From: Bacillota bacterium
GTDB taxonomy: Bacteria > Bacillota_I > Bacilli_A > RFN20 > CAG-826
NCBI GenBank assembly: GCA_030834445.1
Contig: JAURFC010000004.1
Location: forward strand, 1 to 50,074
Direction of reading: 5' to 3'
Length of the DNA stretch: 50,074 nt
A program made the position numbers and the translations under genes. A model generated the notes under the pieces. The model did not search any database. It was not told where the DNA came from and worked only from the letters and a program-made list of their open reading frames with translations. Each line of letters opens with the position of its first letter. The first letter of the stretch is position 1. Positions 1 through 9,984 of this stretch are shown piece after piece.

Positions 1-114
1 CTTAGTGAAGGATTCAAAATTTCAATATTTGAAGTTATAAAGGGGAACTCTAAGTTTGTTTTAATCACAGCATCCTTAGTTGGTGTCTTAGCCTTAATCG
101 TTGGTATACTATAA
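1..114 (+). CDS. C-terminal fragment of a membrane protein, truncated by window edge
   Basis: Open frame from base 1 to TAA at 112-114, hydrophobic C-terminus (SKFVLITASLVGVLALIVGIL). Confidence 0.55.
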   Translation, partial: LSEGFKISIFEVIKGNSKFVLITASLVGVLALIVGIL

Positions 115-220
115 TTACTAGTTAAACAGTTCATTCATATAAGGAATCTTTTGTGATCATAAAGCATCTTTGCTTAAATCATTTTAAAAGATTCCTTTAT
201 ATTTAAAAGAGGTAGAAATC

Positions 221-1531
221 ATGGAAAAGAAGACGAAATCTATAGATTTAATCTATGATTTAAATGATAAACCAAAATCTAAAAAAGATTTAATCATATA
301 TACCTTACAGTGGATTATGATTATGTTTTATCCGGTTGTATGGGGTTATTCGATTGTTGGCTTAGGGTTAAATCTTACTGGTGATGAATTGGGACTTTAC
401 ATGATAAGAGTTGTTTTTATGATTGGAGTTACTACTTTAGTCCAAGTCTCTTTTGGTCATAGGTTATCAATGATATCAGGACCAAATATTATTCCTTCTT
501 TAGCGATTGTTGCTGCATTTGCTATTGGTGGAAAATCTTATGCACTTGCATCATTTAATGCGTATATCATTGCAGGGCTTATCGTTGCTATCTTAGGTTT
601 TCTAGGTGTTTTTAGTAAATTAAGCAAGATTTGGACACCTTTAGTATCTGGATCGATGATTATGATGGTTGGTTTATCTACAAGTTCTGTTGGGATTAAC
701 CTAATATCTGGGGATAGTGCTAATTATGGTTTTTATGTCGGTATATTTTTAGCTATTTTTTGTGGCTACTTATCGATTAAAGGTAAAGGATTACTAGCAA
801 CTATACCTGTATTATTAACAATAGTGATTGGTTATTTAATCTTTATCATTACCGGAAACTTTAATTGGGCATTAGTTAGAAGTATGCCAGTCATAACACT
901 TCCTAAATTATTTCCTTATGGTACAGCATTTCCACCACTTGATTTAATTATCGTGATGATTATCGTTAATATTTTTTCTGCGATCAACTTATATGGAAAT
1001 GTTCAAGGATATTCAAGCATTATCGGTGCTAAACAAACGCCAAAAGATGAAAAAAGATACTTTTCATTTTTTGGGTTATTCGAAGGTGTTTTACCTTCAA
1101 TCTTTGGTGTTTCAAGTCATGTAGCATATGGTGAAAATTTAGGATTTGTTTTACTCACTAAAGTTGCATCAAGAATCTTTATCATTATAGCGAGTATTGC
1201 ATTTATCCTCATGAGTTTCTTTGGAAACATTGGTGGTATTATGGCAGCTATGCCAGCAGCTGTTGCTGGTGCAGTGCTTTTAGGGGTTGCATCCACTTTA
1301 ATTGGTATTGGGGCAAAACAATGGATCACAAGTAAAACTTTTGAAACTAGAGAAATATTTATTGTTGGCTTTTCAATATTTCTAGCATATGGTTTAAGTG
1401 TATTATCTGATAGTTTTTATGACAGTATCCCAAGACTTGTGGGAACACTATTTAAAAATCCAGTGATTACAGTGATTATGATATCTGTATTATTAGAACA
1501 AGTTATTTTTAAAGAATTTAGAAAGGAATGA
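221..1531 (+). CDS. NCS2-like (xanthine/uracil-type) permease
   Basis: 436 aa polytopic protein; RBS aaaagaggt upstream; sits in a nucleobase/ureide gene cluster. Confidence 0.7.
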   Translation: MEKKTKSIDLIYDLNDKPKSKKDLIIYTLQWIMIMFYPVVWGYSIVGLGLNLTGDELGLYMIRVVFMIGVTTLVQVSFGHRLSMISGPNIIPSLAIVAAFAIGGKSYALASFNAYIIAGLIVAILGFLGVFSKLSKIWTPLVSGSMIMMVGLSTSSVGINLISGDSANYGFYVGIFLAIFCGYLSIKGKGLLATIPVLLTIVIGYLIFIITGNFNWALVRSMPVITLPKLFPYGTAFPPLDLIIVMIIVNIFSAINLYGNVQGYSSIIGAKQTPKDEKRYFSFFGLFEGVLPSIFGVSSHVAYGENLGFVLLTKVASRIFIIIASIAFILMSFFGNIGGIMAAMPAAVAGAVLLGVASTLIGIGAKQWITSKTFETREIFIVGFSIFLAYGLSVLSDSFYDSIPRLVGTLFKNPVITVIMISVLLEQVIFKEFRKE

Positions 1532-1535
1532 TTCT

Positions 1536-2390
1536 ATGAAAAACATGAGATCTTATGAAGCATTTTATGAAGAAAATAGAGAAAAAATGCTTGAAAAAGT
1601 AAATGAGGCATATGAGTATTTTAAAAAAACAAAAACGTATGCATTTCCAAGATGGTTATATGGTAATCCTATAGGGAAAACCATGACATTAGAAGTGGAA
1701 GATAATCCTACATTTGGTGAAACAGCATATATCGAAATGGATATGGCAAGAACAGCGTTTTTATCCATTGACATGCAAACAGATTTTTGTGGCAAAAAAG
1801 GATATGTAGATGTGATGGGATATGATCTATCGCTTACAGCTAAGGCCTTGGGTCCGATTAAAAATGCACTTGATGTTGTAAGAACAACCGAAATGAAGGT
1901 TGTTCATACAAGAGAAGGACATGATCCTGATTTATCAGATGCACCTTTTAATAAAATTCTTAGAAGTAAGATTATTGGTAAAGGTGTAGGAATTGGTGAA
2001 ACTCCAGAAAATGGACTGGGAAGACTTCTAGTTCGTGGTGAGAAAAACTGGGATATCCATGAAAGTGTTTATCCAATAGCTGGTGAATATGTTGTTGATA
2101 AAGCAGGTAAAGGTGCTTTTGGTTCATCAACACTTCATATGTTGTTAAAAAATTTAGGTGTGACCCATTTAATCATTTCAGGGATTACCACTGATGTATG
2201 TGTACATACCATCATGCGTGAAGCTAATGATTATGGATATTGGTGTATTTTAATGAAAGATGGCACAGGAGCAACCGATCAAGGTAACCATGAAGCTGCG
2301 ATTAAATCAGTTAAGATGCAAGGTGGCGTTTTTGGGAATGTTACTGACTCTAGTAAAGTGATTAAGGCAATCAAAGAAGCGATAAAGTGA
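1536..2390 (+). CDS. Isochorismatase-superfamily cysteine hydrolase, biuret hydrolase (BiuH)-like
   Basis: Catalytic D (SIDMQTDFCGKKGYVD), K (VVDKAGKGAF), C (GITTDVCVHT); MQGGVFG motif as remembered for BiuH. Confidence 0.8.
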   Translation: MKNMRSYEAFYEENREKMLEKVNEAYEYFKKTKTYAFPRWLYGNPIGKTMTLEVEDNPTFGETAYIEMDMARTAFLSIDMQTDFCGKKGYVDVMGYDLSLTAKALGPIKNALDVVRTTEMKVVHTREGHDPDLSDAPFNKILRSKIIGKGVGIGETPENGLGRLLVRGEKNWDIHESVYPIAGEYVVDKAGKGAFGSSTLHMLLKNLGVTHLIISGITTDVCVHTIMREANDYGYWCILMKDGTGATDQGNHEAAIKSVKMQGGVFGNVTDSSKVIKAIKEAIK

Positions 2391-2412
2391 TATGACTATA
2401 AGAGGTGGATGT

Positions 2413-3231
2413 ATGAAACAAAAATATGAAATCGAATCTATGAGTATAAGTGTATATATGCTCATCAAGAAATTTGGTGGTATGCTTTTTGGTATTCATA
2501 AACATTCACTTCATATCAAATTATCAGGAAAACTGATAACGATTGGACATGATATTTCTGAAGGTATGCATCACATTAAACTTAAAGAACCTTTGGATTT
2601 TAAGGATTATGATTTAAGAGCAGATACACATGTCTATTTATATAACGATATATTAAACATTGGTCCATTAGCCTTTGTTTTATCAGAAGCATCGATAAAA
2701 ACATTTATACCTTATGAACATAACTATCAGTTAGATGATGAGATTGAAGATTTATCTCATCATTTAAATCATATGATAGAAAAAAAGATATCCAATCATA
2801 TTATCCATAAATATAATCAAGTGGTTATGAATTTAGTTTTTGATCATGTTAATCAGTTTATAGAAAATCAAAGTTTAGAACATGCAATAAAACTATTAGG
2901 TTTAGGACCTGGTTTAACACCTTACGGGGATGATATTCTAGTTGGTTATATATTAGGTAAAAACAGTATAGGTCATCAGATTGATTGGATTGATGATCTG
3001 ATAGACTTAGCAGATCAAAAAACAAATCATCTAAGTGCACAAAACATCAAAGATACATATGAGAAAATGTATCCAATGATTTACATTCAGATGATTGAAG
3101 ATATATTTATACATAAAAAAATAGAACATGCCAAAAAACTGATGGAAATCGGTGATACCAGTGGTATTGGGATGCTTATTGGTTTTTTGCATGGCATAAA
3201 AGAAGGTGAACATAAAAATGAAAGATTATGA
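2413..3231 (+). CDS. DUF2877 protein (AllH/YlbF-like)
   Basis: LGLGPGLTPYGDDILVGY and GDTSGIGMLIG motifs; ATG at 2413 preceded by agaggtgg; ORF track starts at 2392. Confidence 0.8.
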   Translation: MKQKYEIESMSISVYMLIKKFGGMLFGIHKHSLHIKLSGKLITIGHDISEGMHHIKLKEPLDFKDYDLRADTHVYLYNDILNIGPLAFVLSEASIKTFIPYEHNYQLDDEIEDLSHHLNHMIEKKISNHIIHKYNQVVMNLVFDHVNQFIENQSLEHAIKLLGLGPGLTPYGDDILVGYILGKNSIGHQIDWIDDLIDLADQKTNHLSAQNIKDTYEKMYPMIYIQMIEDIFIHKKIEHAKKLMEIGDTSGIGMLIGFLHGIKEGEHKNERL

Positions 3232-4753
3232 GATAGTTAAGAATGCTTATTACGATTCTGTAACTTTGATGAGTACGACAGTATCGATTAAAAAAGCACT
3301 CAATTTAAAAGATTTAGTCATGTTTATGGGTACGGATATGAACAAAGACATGATGGAGTCTGTTGGTCTTTATGACAAGAAGTTTGATGATGCTACACCA
3401 AATGATTTATTAATTGGTATTGAAATGCATGAGACTATTGATGGTTGGGTTGATCAAGTTTTAGATAAACTGAGCAACAAAACCAATCAAAATCAAGATC
3501 AATCTCAAACAGTGTTTAAAACAATTTCCCAAGCTAAACAAGCAAAAGATAGTAATATCGCAATCATCAGTGTGCCTGGCATTTATGCTGCAAATGAAGC
3601 ATATAAGGCATTAGAAAATAACATGCATGTCATGTTATTTAGTGATAATGTGAGTGTTGAAGATGAAATTGGGTTAAAAGACTTAGCGATTAAAAAAGAT
3701 TTATTAGTGATGGGTCCTGATTGCGGAACCGCAATCATTAATGGTATGGGTTTATGTTTTGCAAATCAAGTGTCAAAAGGACATATTGGATTGGTTGCTG
3801 CTAGTGGAACAGGACTTCAAGAAGTAACAGTCATCATTGATCGTTTTGGTGGTGGTATTAGCCAAGCTATAGGTGTTGGTGGTAGAGATCTATCAGAAGC
3901 TGTTGGTGGAAAGATGATGCTTAAGAGCATTGATGCTTTAAGTGAAGATGATGAAACAGAAGTGATTGTATTAATTTCTAAACCTCCACACAAATCAGTT
4001 TTAGATAAGATCTTAACAAAGATCAAAGATTTAAATAAACCAGTTGTTGTTTGTTTACTTGATGCAGTTGTAAATGAAAACATTAAGGATGTTCATTTTG
4101 TATCAACATTAACTGAAGCAGCACAAAAAGCATTAGAACTTGGTGGCTTTAAAACACCAGATTTAATGACGATTGATAAAGAAACAGAAACATTAATTGA
4201 AAAAGAACAACTATTAAAAGTTAAATCTCAAGATAAGATTAAAGGGTTATTTTGCGGTGGAACTTTAACTGCTGAGACATTAAGTGTCTTAAGAGGTAAA
4301 GTTCATGATATTATAAGCAATGTAGCTAAAAAGAAAGATGAAATCATGATCAATCCTATGGAAAGTCATGGACATAATTTAGTCGATTTAGGTGATGATG
4401 TTTTCACACAAGGAAAACCTCATCCAATGATTGAACCGATGATTAGACTTGATCGTATCATCCAAGAAGCAAAAAATCCAGAAACTTCAGTGATTCTTTT
4501 AGATTTTGAACTTGGATTAGGTTCACATGAAGATCCAGTAGGTGTAACGATTGAAACCATTGAAGAAGCCTTAGCTATCGCTAAAAAGGATAACAGACAT
4601 TTAAGTTTTGTTGCTTATGTTTGTGGAACAAATAAAGATGCACAAAACTTAGAAAAATCTGAAGCAATGTTAAAAGAACATGGCGTTATTATCGCAAAAA
4701 CAAATGCACATGCAGCGCTTATTGCATCTAAGATTGTAGGAGGTAAGTTATGA
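3218..4753 (+). CDS. fdrA: FdrA-like protein (AllF-like, succinyl-CoA-synthetase-fold)
   Basis: ASGTGLQEVTVIIDRFGGGISQAIGVGGRDLSEAVGG motif; neighbours DUF2877 and DUF1116; ATG 3218 with agaaggtg RBS preferred over GTG 3206. Confidence 0.85.
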   Translation: MKDYEIVKNAYYDSVTLMSTTVSIKKALNLKDLVMFMGTDMNKDMMESVGLYDKKFDDATPNDLLIGIEMHETIDGWVDQVLDKLSNKTNQNQDQSQTVFKTISQAKQAKDSNIAIISVPGIYAANEAYKALENNMHVMLFSDNVSVEDEIGLKDLAIKKDLLVMGPDCGTAIINGMGLCFANQVSKGHIGLVAASGTGLQEVTVIIDRFGGGISQAIGVGGRDLSEAVGGKMMLKSIDALSEDDETEVIVLISKPPHKSVLDKILTKIKDLNKPVVVCLLDAVVNENIKDVHFVSTLTEAAQKALELGGFKTPDLMTIDKETETLIEKEQLLKVKSQDKIKGLFCGGTLTAETLSVLRGKVHDIISNVAKKKDEIMINPMESHGHNLVDLGDDVFTQGKPHPMIEPMIRLDRIIQEAKNPETSVILLDFELGLGSHEDPVGVTIETIEEALAIAKKDNRHLSFVAYVCGTNKDAQNLEKSEAMLKEHGVIIAKTNAHAALIASKIVGGKL

Positions 4754-6159
4754 GTATATCAAAATTATTTAGTGAAACATTAAAAGTTGTTAATGTTGGA
4801 TCTCCTAGTTTCAAAAAAGATTTTGAAACTCAAGGGCTTGATTATGTCCATCTAGAATGGAAACCACCTGCAAGTGGTGATTTAAAATTACTTTCTTTAT
4901 TAAATCAAATTAGACCTTATAGTGAACAAATAGAAAAAGCTAATGAAGAAGTAGTATCTAAAATCAAAGCAGCAGAAGCAAAATTAGTAGCTGTTAAACA
5001 AGCTAAAGATGTTATACCAAATATGACTTCACATACTATCCTACATTCAGGTCCACCGATTGCCTTTGATAACATGGTAGGACCAATGCAAGGTGCAATT
5101 ATAGGTGCCTTAATGTATGAAGGATTAGCAAAAGATGAAAAAGAAGCAACCCTTTTAGCTAAGTCTGGAAAAATAACATTTGATAGTGCTCATCACCATC
5201 AAGCTGTTGGACCAATGGCTGGTATTATATCTGCATCGATGCCAGTACATGTTTTATATAATGAAATCCATGGTAACTATAGCTATTGCACGATTAATGA
5301 AGGCTTAGGTAAAGTGCTTCGTTATGGTGCCAATAGTAATGAAGTACTTGATCGCTTAAAATTCATGGAAACAACAGTCATGCCTGTATTAAATGAAGCA
5401 GTAGAGCTTGCTAAGGGTATTGATATTAAATCAATCATCACCCAAGCGCTTCATATGGGGGATGAATGTCATAACAGAAATAAAGCATCTTCTGCGTTAT
5501 TTTTAAGAGAAGTTGCTGGATATATTGTTCAAACAAGTTTTTCTGATGAAATGAAATCAGGCACATTAAACTTTATTAAAAATAATGAGCATTACTTTTT
5601 AAATCTATCGATGCCTTATTGTAAATTAGCACTAGATAGTGCAAGACATACACCATATTCAACAGTCGTTGTCGCAATGAGCCGTAATGGCGTTGATTTT
5701 GGTATACAACTTGCACATAGTGACAAATGGTTTACTGCACCAGCTAATTATGTCAAAGGGTTAATGTTCCCTGGATTTACTGAAGATGATGCAGCACCTG
5801 ATATAGGTGATAGTGCGATTACTGAGACATGTGGTATTGGTGGGTTTGCGATGGGTGGTGCCCCTGCAATTGTTCAATTTGTAGGTGGTGTTGTTAAACA
5901 AGCTTATGATTACTCAAAAGAAATGCACGAAATCACAAGTGGAAAACATCAAGTCTTTACACTTCCACCTTTAGATTTCATGCCTACCGCTTTAGGTATC
6001 GATATCTTAAAGGTTGTAGAAACAAATATTTTACCAATTATTAATACGGGTATGGCACACAAGAAAGCTGGAGTCGGACAAGTTGGTGCTGGATTAGTTA
6101 ATCCACCAATGGCTTGTTTCGAAAAGGCACTTGAAGATTATGCAAAAGGAGTTAAGTAA
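4750..6159 (+). CDS. DUF1116 protein (AllG/YlbE-like)
   Basis: 469 aa, overlaps fdrA by 4 nt, conserved FdrA-DUF1116 context. Confidence 0.8.
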   Translation: MSISKLFSETLKVVNVGSPSFKKDFETQGLDYVHLEWKPPASGDLKLLSLLNQIRPYSEQIEKANEEVVSKIKAAEAKLVAVKQAKDVIPNMTSHTILHSGPPIAFDNMVGPMQGAIIGALMYEGLAKDEKEATLLAKSGKITFDSAHHHQAVGPMAGIISASMPVHVLYNEIHGNYSYCTINEGLGKVLRYGANSNEVLDRLKFMETTVMPVLNEAVELAKGIDIKSIITQALHMGDECHNRNKASSALFLREVAGYIVQTSFSDEMKSGTLNFIKNNEHYFLNLSMPYCKLALDSARHTPYSTVVVAMSRNGVDFGIQLAHSDKWFTAPANYVKGLMFPGFTEDDAAPDIGDSAITETCGIGGFAMGGAPAIVQFVGGVVKQAYDYSKEMHEITSGKHQVFTLPPLDFMPTALGIDILKVVETNILPIINTGMAHKKAGVGQVGAGLVNPPMACFEKALEDYAKGVK

Positions 6160-7083
6160 ATGAGAATTGTAGTCGCTTTAGGTGGTAATGCACTTGGAGA
6201 TAATCCAAGTGAGCAATTAGAATTAGTTAAACATGCAGCACAAAGTATCGTTGATTTAGCAGCAGATGGACATCAAGTTGCAGTGATTCATGGCAATGGT
6301 CCACAAGTTGGGATGATTCAAAATGCTTTTGAAACAGCACATGATAACAATGATAAAATACCTGGAATGCCACTTCCTGAATGTGGAGCCATGAGTCAAG
6401 GATATATTGGTTATCATCTACAAAATGCAGTGACCAATGCGTTATTAGAAAGAAATCTAGCAAAAAAAGTAGCAACCATTGTCACACAAACAATCGTAGA
6501 TGAAAATGACCCAGCTTTTGAAAATCCAACAAAGCCAATTGGTCGTTTTCACACAAAAGACGAATCTGAACAAATGATTAAAGAACTTGGTGTTCGTATG
6601 GTTGAAGATTCTGGAAGAGGATATCGTATTGTTGTTCCTAGTCCAAAACCGATTGATTTTGTTGAAAAAGATGTGATTAAATCATTAATTGATAGTGGTG
6701 TAATCGTCATCGCATCAGGTGGCGGTGGTATACCAGTCATCAAAACGAATAAGATTACAGGTATAAGTGCAGTCATTGATAAAGACTTTAGTGGTGCTAA
6801 ATTAGCTGAACTAATCGATGCAGATGTATTTATTATTTTAACTGGTGTTAAACGTGTTGCGATTAATTTTAATAAACCGAATGAAAAAGAATTTTCTAAT
6901 ATAAGTCTAGAAGATGCTAAACACTATATTAAACAAGGTGAATTTGGTAAAGGCAGTATGCAACCAAAAGTAGAGGCTGCCATTGCGTTTGTCAATAACA
7001 ATCCTAAAGGTAAAGCAATTATTGCGTCTTTAGAAGAAGCATCTTTAGCCATTAAAGGTGAATCAGGAACTGTGATTGGTTAA
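6160..7083 (+). CDS. arcC: Carbamate kinase
   Basis: MRIVVALGGNALGDNPSEQ...VIHGNGPQVG; SGGGGIPV; KGSMQPKVEAA motifs. Confidence 0.93.
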   Translation: MRIVVALGGNALGDNPSEQLELVKHAAQSIVDLAADGHQVAVIHGNGPQVGMIQNAFETAHDNNDKIPGMPLPECGAMSQGYIGYHLQNAVTNALLERNLAKKVATIVTQTIVDENDPAFENPTKPIGRFHTKDESEQMIKELGVRMVEDSGRGYRIVVPSPKPIDFVEKDVIKSLIDSGVIVIASGGGGIPVIKTNKITGISAVIDKDFSGAKLAELIDADVFIILTGVKRVAINFNKPNEKEFSNISLEDAKHYIKQGEFGKGSMQPKVEAAIAFVNNNPKGKAIIASLEEASLAIKGESGTVIG

Positions 7084-7090
7084 CATCTAA

Positions 7091-7124
7091 AAAAGATACG
7101 CTTAACGCTAAGTGTATCTTTTTA
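7091..7124 (+). terminator. Rho-independent terminator after carbamate kinase
   Basis: AAAGATACGCTTA-acgc-TAAGTGTATCTTTTT. Confidence 0.75.
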
Positions 7125-7154
7125 TACTGATGATAATAGATGAGGATTGATAAA

Positions 7155-8684
7155 ATGAAGATAAAATATTTTGTAAAAAGTGATTGGAACGGTTTTTTTG
7201 GACTGTTTACCAATAATTTAACGAACGTCTTAGTGATGGCAAGTTTATTAAGTGCAGTCGTTGGACTTCCTGGTAATATTGTCTATGGCAGAATATTACC
7301 AGCCGTTGGTTTTTCAATTTTAATATCATCTTTATATTATACGTTTATGGCAATCAAACTTGCTAAAAAAGAACATAGAGATGATGTGACTGCACTCCCT
7401 GCAGGCACAAGTGTTCCACACATGTTTTTAATTGTATTTTTAATTATAGGTCCAGTTTTCTGGGCGACAGGTAATGCTTATTTAGCATGGGCAGCTGGTC
7501 TGGTTTGGTCACTGCTTGAAGGAGTGATTGAATTATTAGGTAGTTTTATTGGACCAAAGGTTAGAAAGATAGTGCCTAGAGCTGCAATGCTTGGATCACT
7601 TGCTGGGGTTTCAATTACTTATATTGCATTAAACCCAGCATTTAGTGTGTTTGCAGTGCCTTATATAGGATTAGTTGCATTAGCGATTGTTTTACTTGGG
7701 TGGATTGGAAAGGTTAAAATGCCGTTTAATATCCCTGTAGGACTTGTGGCTATTATCGTTGGTGTGGCTATTGGCTGGATCAGTGGACTGATGGATGGTG
7801 CTGTTTTAGTGGATAGTTTAAGCAATATTAACATGGGTATTCCTATACCAAGTGTAAGTAGATATATCGATGGTTTTGAAGAGGCATTACCGTTTTTATT
7901 TAGTGCCATTCCTTTAGGTATCTATAATTTCTTTGAAACGATTGATAATTGTGAATCAGCAGCTGTTGCTGGTGATCACTATTCAACTAAAGAAGCGATG
8001 ATTGCTGATGGTACAACGACCATCATCGGCTCTCTTTTTGGTAATCCTTTTCCTACAGCTATATTTATTGGACATCCAGGATGGAAAGAAGCAGGTGCTA
8101 GAATTGGTTATTCCTTTTTAACAGGTATATATATATTTTTATTAACAGTATTTGGCTTATTTTCTGTTTTACTCATCGTCATCCCTGTTGTCGCAATCCT
8201 TCCAATCTTACTTTATATTGGTATTGTCATTACTACACAAGCATTTACGAGTGTTAAACATAAATATGCACCAGCTGTAGTGCTTGCAATCATCCCTGCA
8301 CTAGCAGATTGGACAAAGAATGCTGTAGATATTGCCTTAGGCACTTTAAACAGTTCTGCAGGCGATATCGGTTATAATATATTAGAAGTTGCAGGTTTAA
8401 ACTATTACGGGATGATGGGACTTGGTGCTGGAAGTATCATTGTCGGTATTATTTTAGGGTCTATTGCTGTTTATGTGATTGATCATAAGTTTATGTATGC
8501 AACGATCGTTTCATTGCTTGCGGCATTATTATCATTTTTTGGCATTGTTCACGGAACAACCGTAGGTATCAATATGAACGAGGGCATGACCATTGGCTAT
8601 ATTTTTATGGCACTTATATTTTTTGGTTATGACATCTATTATAAAAAGAAGGGAGTTTCAATGGATGAGGAAGTATCAAGTTGA
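7155..8684 (+). CDS. Second xanthine/uracil-type permease
   Basis: Polytopic ~510 aa protein; distinct from the 221-1531 permease; ATG 7155 with upstream gagg, ORF track starts at 7140. Confidence 0.65.
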   Translation: MKIKYFVKSDWNGFFGLFTNNLTNVLVMASLLSAVVGLPGNIVYGRILPAVGFSILISSLYYTFMAIKLAKKEHRDDVTALPAGTSVPHMFLIVFLIIGPVFWATGNAYLAWAAGLVWSLLEGVIELLGSFIGPKVRKIVPRAAMLGSLAGVSITYIALNPAFSVFAVPYIGLVALAIVLLGWIGKVKMPFNIPVGLVAIIVGVAIGWISGLMDGAVLVDSLSNINMGIPIPSVSRYIDGFEEALPFLFSAIPLGIYNFFETIDNCESAAVAGDHYSTKEAMIADGTTTIIGSLFGNPFPTAIFIGHPGWKEAGARIGYSFLTGIYIFLLTVFGLFSVLLIVIPVVAILPILLYIGIVITTQAFTSVKHKYAPAVVLAIIPALADWTKNAVDIALGTLNSSAGDIGYNILEVAGLNYYGMMGLGAGSIIVGIILGSIAVYVIDHKFMYATIVSLLAALLSFFGIVHGTTVGINMNEGMTIGYIFMALIFFGYDIYYKKKGVSMDEEVSS

Positions 8685-9324
8685 AGCAAAACCATTTACA
8701 TTTGATTTTGATTTAGAAAAAACAGCACTTGTTATTATTGATATGCAAAGAGATTTTTGTGAGTTTGGAGGATTTGGTGAAGCGTTGGGTAATGATATTA
8801 CTCCAACAAAATCAATCATTCCAACGGTTAGAAAAATCCTTGATCAAGCAAGAGAAAAAGACATGTTTATCATCCATACAAGAGAAGGTCATCGACCTGA
8901 TCTAAGTGATGTTCCAGCTGCGAAAAAAAGAAGATCATCTGCAATTGGTGAACAAGGACCGATGGGAAGAATCTTAATCCGCGGAGAATATGGGCATGAT
9001 ATTGTTGATGAGTTAAAACCTTTAGATGCTGAGGTAGTTATTGATAAACCAGGAAAAGGTGCTTTTTATCAAACGGATTTACATATCATCTTACAAAATA
9101 AAGGTATTGAAAGTTTAATCTTTTGTGGTGTAACGACACATGTATGTGTCCATACAACCATCAGAGAAGCAAACGATAGAGGTTATGAGTGCTTAATGAT
9201 TGAAGATGGAACTGCAGCTTTTGATCCTAAAGATCAAGAAGCAGCCATTCGCATGATTAACCAACAAGGTGGTATCTTTGGTTGGACGACAACTTCAGAT
9301 AAACTGCTTGAGAAACTAAAATAA
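8665..9324 (+). CDS. Second isochorismatase-superfamily cysteine hydrolase, BiuH/TrtA-like
   Basis: VIIDMQRDFCEFGGFG, VVIDKPGKGAFYQTD, CGVTTHVCVHTT, NQQGGIFGW; start ATG 8665 inside the permease 3' end with gaaggga RBS. Confidence 0.8.
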   Translation: MRKYQVEAKPFTFDFDLEKTALVIIDMQRDFCEFGGFGEALGNDITPTKSIIPTVRKILDQAREKDMFIIHTREGHRPDLSDVPAAKKRRSSAIGEQGPMGRILIRGEYGHDIVDELKPLDAEVVIDKPGKGAFYQTDLHIILQNKGIESLIFCGVTTHVCVHTTIREANDRGYECLMIEDGTAAFDPKDQEAAIRMINQQGGIFGWTTTSDKLLEKLK

Positions 9325-9336
9325 AAGGAGGTCATC

Positions 9337-9960
9337 ATGGGATTACATGTATTTAAACATCCATTAATGAAACATAAAATGACTATCATTCGTGATAAAA
9401 ATTGTTCAACCAAAATGTTTAGAGAAGTGGTTGAAGAGTTAAGTGCACTGATGGTTTATGAAGTGAGTAGAGATTTCGAATTAAAAACAATTGATATCGA
9501 AACACCTATTTGTAAAACAAAAGGTTATGAAATTGTTAAAGATATTGTTTTAGTACCGATTTTAAGAGCTGGTTTAGGAATGACTCAAGGCATTCAAAAC
9601 TTGATACCAAGTGTTAAAATAGCACATGTTGGAATGTATCGTGACCACGATACACTTGAACCTAATGTTTATTATGCAAAATATCCACAAACCATTAAAG
9701 ATAGCAAATGCTTTATTTTAGATCCTTTGCTTGCAACTGGTGGAAGTGTATCTAAAGCTATAGAGTTTTTAGTTAAACAAGGTATAACAGATATTACTGT
9801 ATTATCAATCATCGGTGTTCAAACAGGTGTAGATCGAATATTAAAAACATATCCAAATGTTGAAATCTATTTAATAAATTTAGATGAAAAGTTAAATGAA
9901 GATGCTTATATTATTCCAGGATTAGGTGATGCTGGAGATCGATTATTTGGGACTAAATAA
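9337..9960 (+). CDS. upp: Uracil phosphoribosyltransferase
   Basis: VPILRAGLGMTQGI, DPLLATGGSV, IPGLGDAGDRLFGT; RBS aaaggagg. Confidence 0.95.
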   Translation: MGLHVFKHPLMKHKMTIIRDKNCSTKMFREVVEELSALMVYEVSRDFELKTIDIETPICKTKGYEIVKDIVLVPILRAGLGMTQGIQNLIPSVKIAHVGMYRDHDTLEPNVYYAKYPQTIKDSKCFILDPLLATGGSVSKAIEFLVKQGITDITVLSIIGVQTGVDRILKTYPNVEIYLINLDEKLNEDAYIIPGLGDAGDRLFGTK

Positions 9961-9984
9961 AAATGCATAAGAAGGTGAATAAAG

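Noticed and set aside
3218-4753. FdrA-like ORF as succinyl-CoA synthetase
   Set aside because: Context with DUF1116, DUF2877 and carbamate kinase fits the carbamoyltransferase module, not the TCA cycle.
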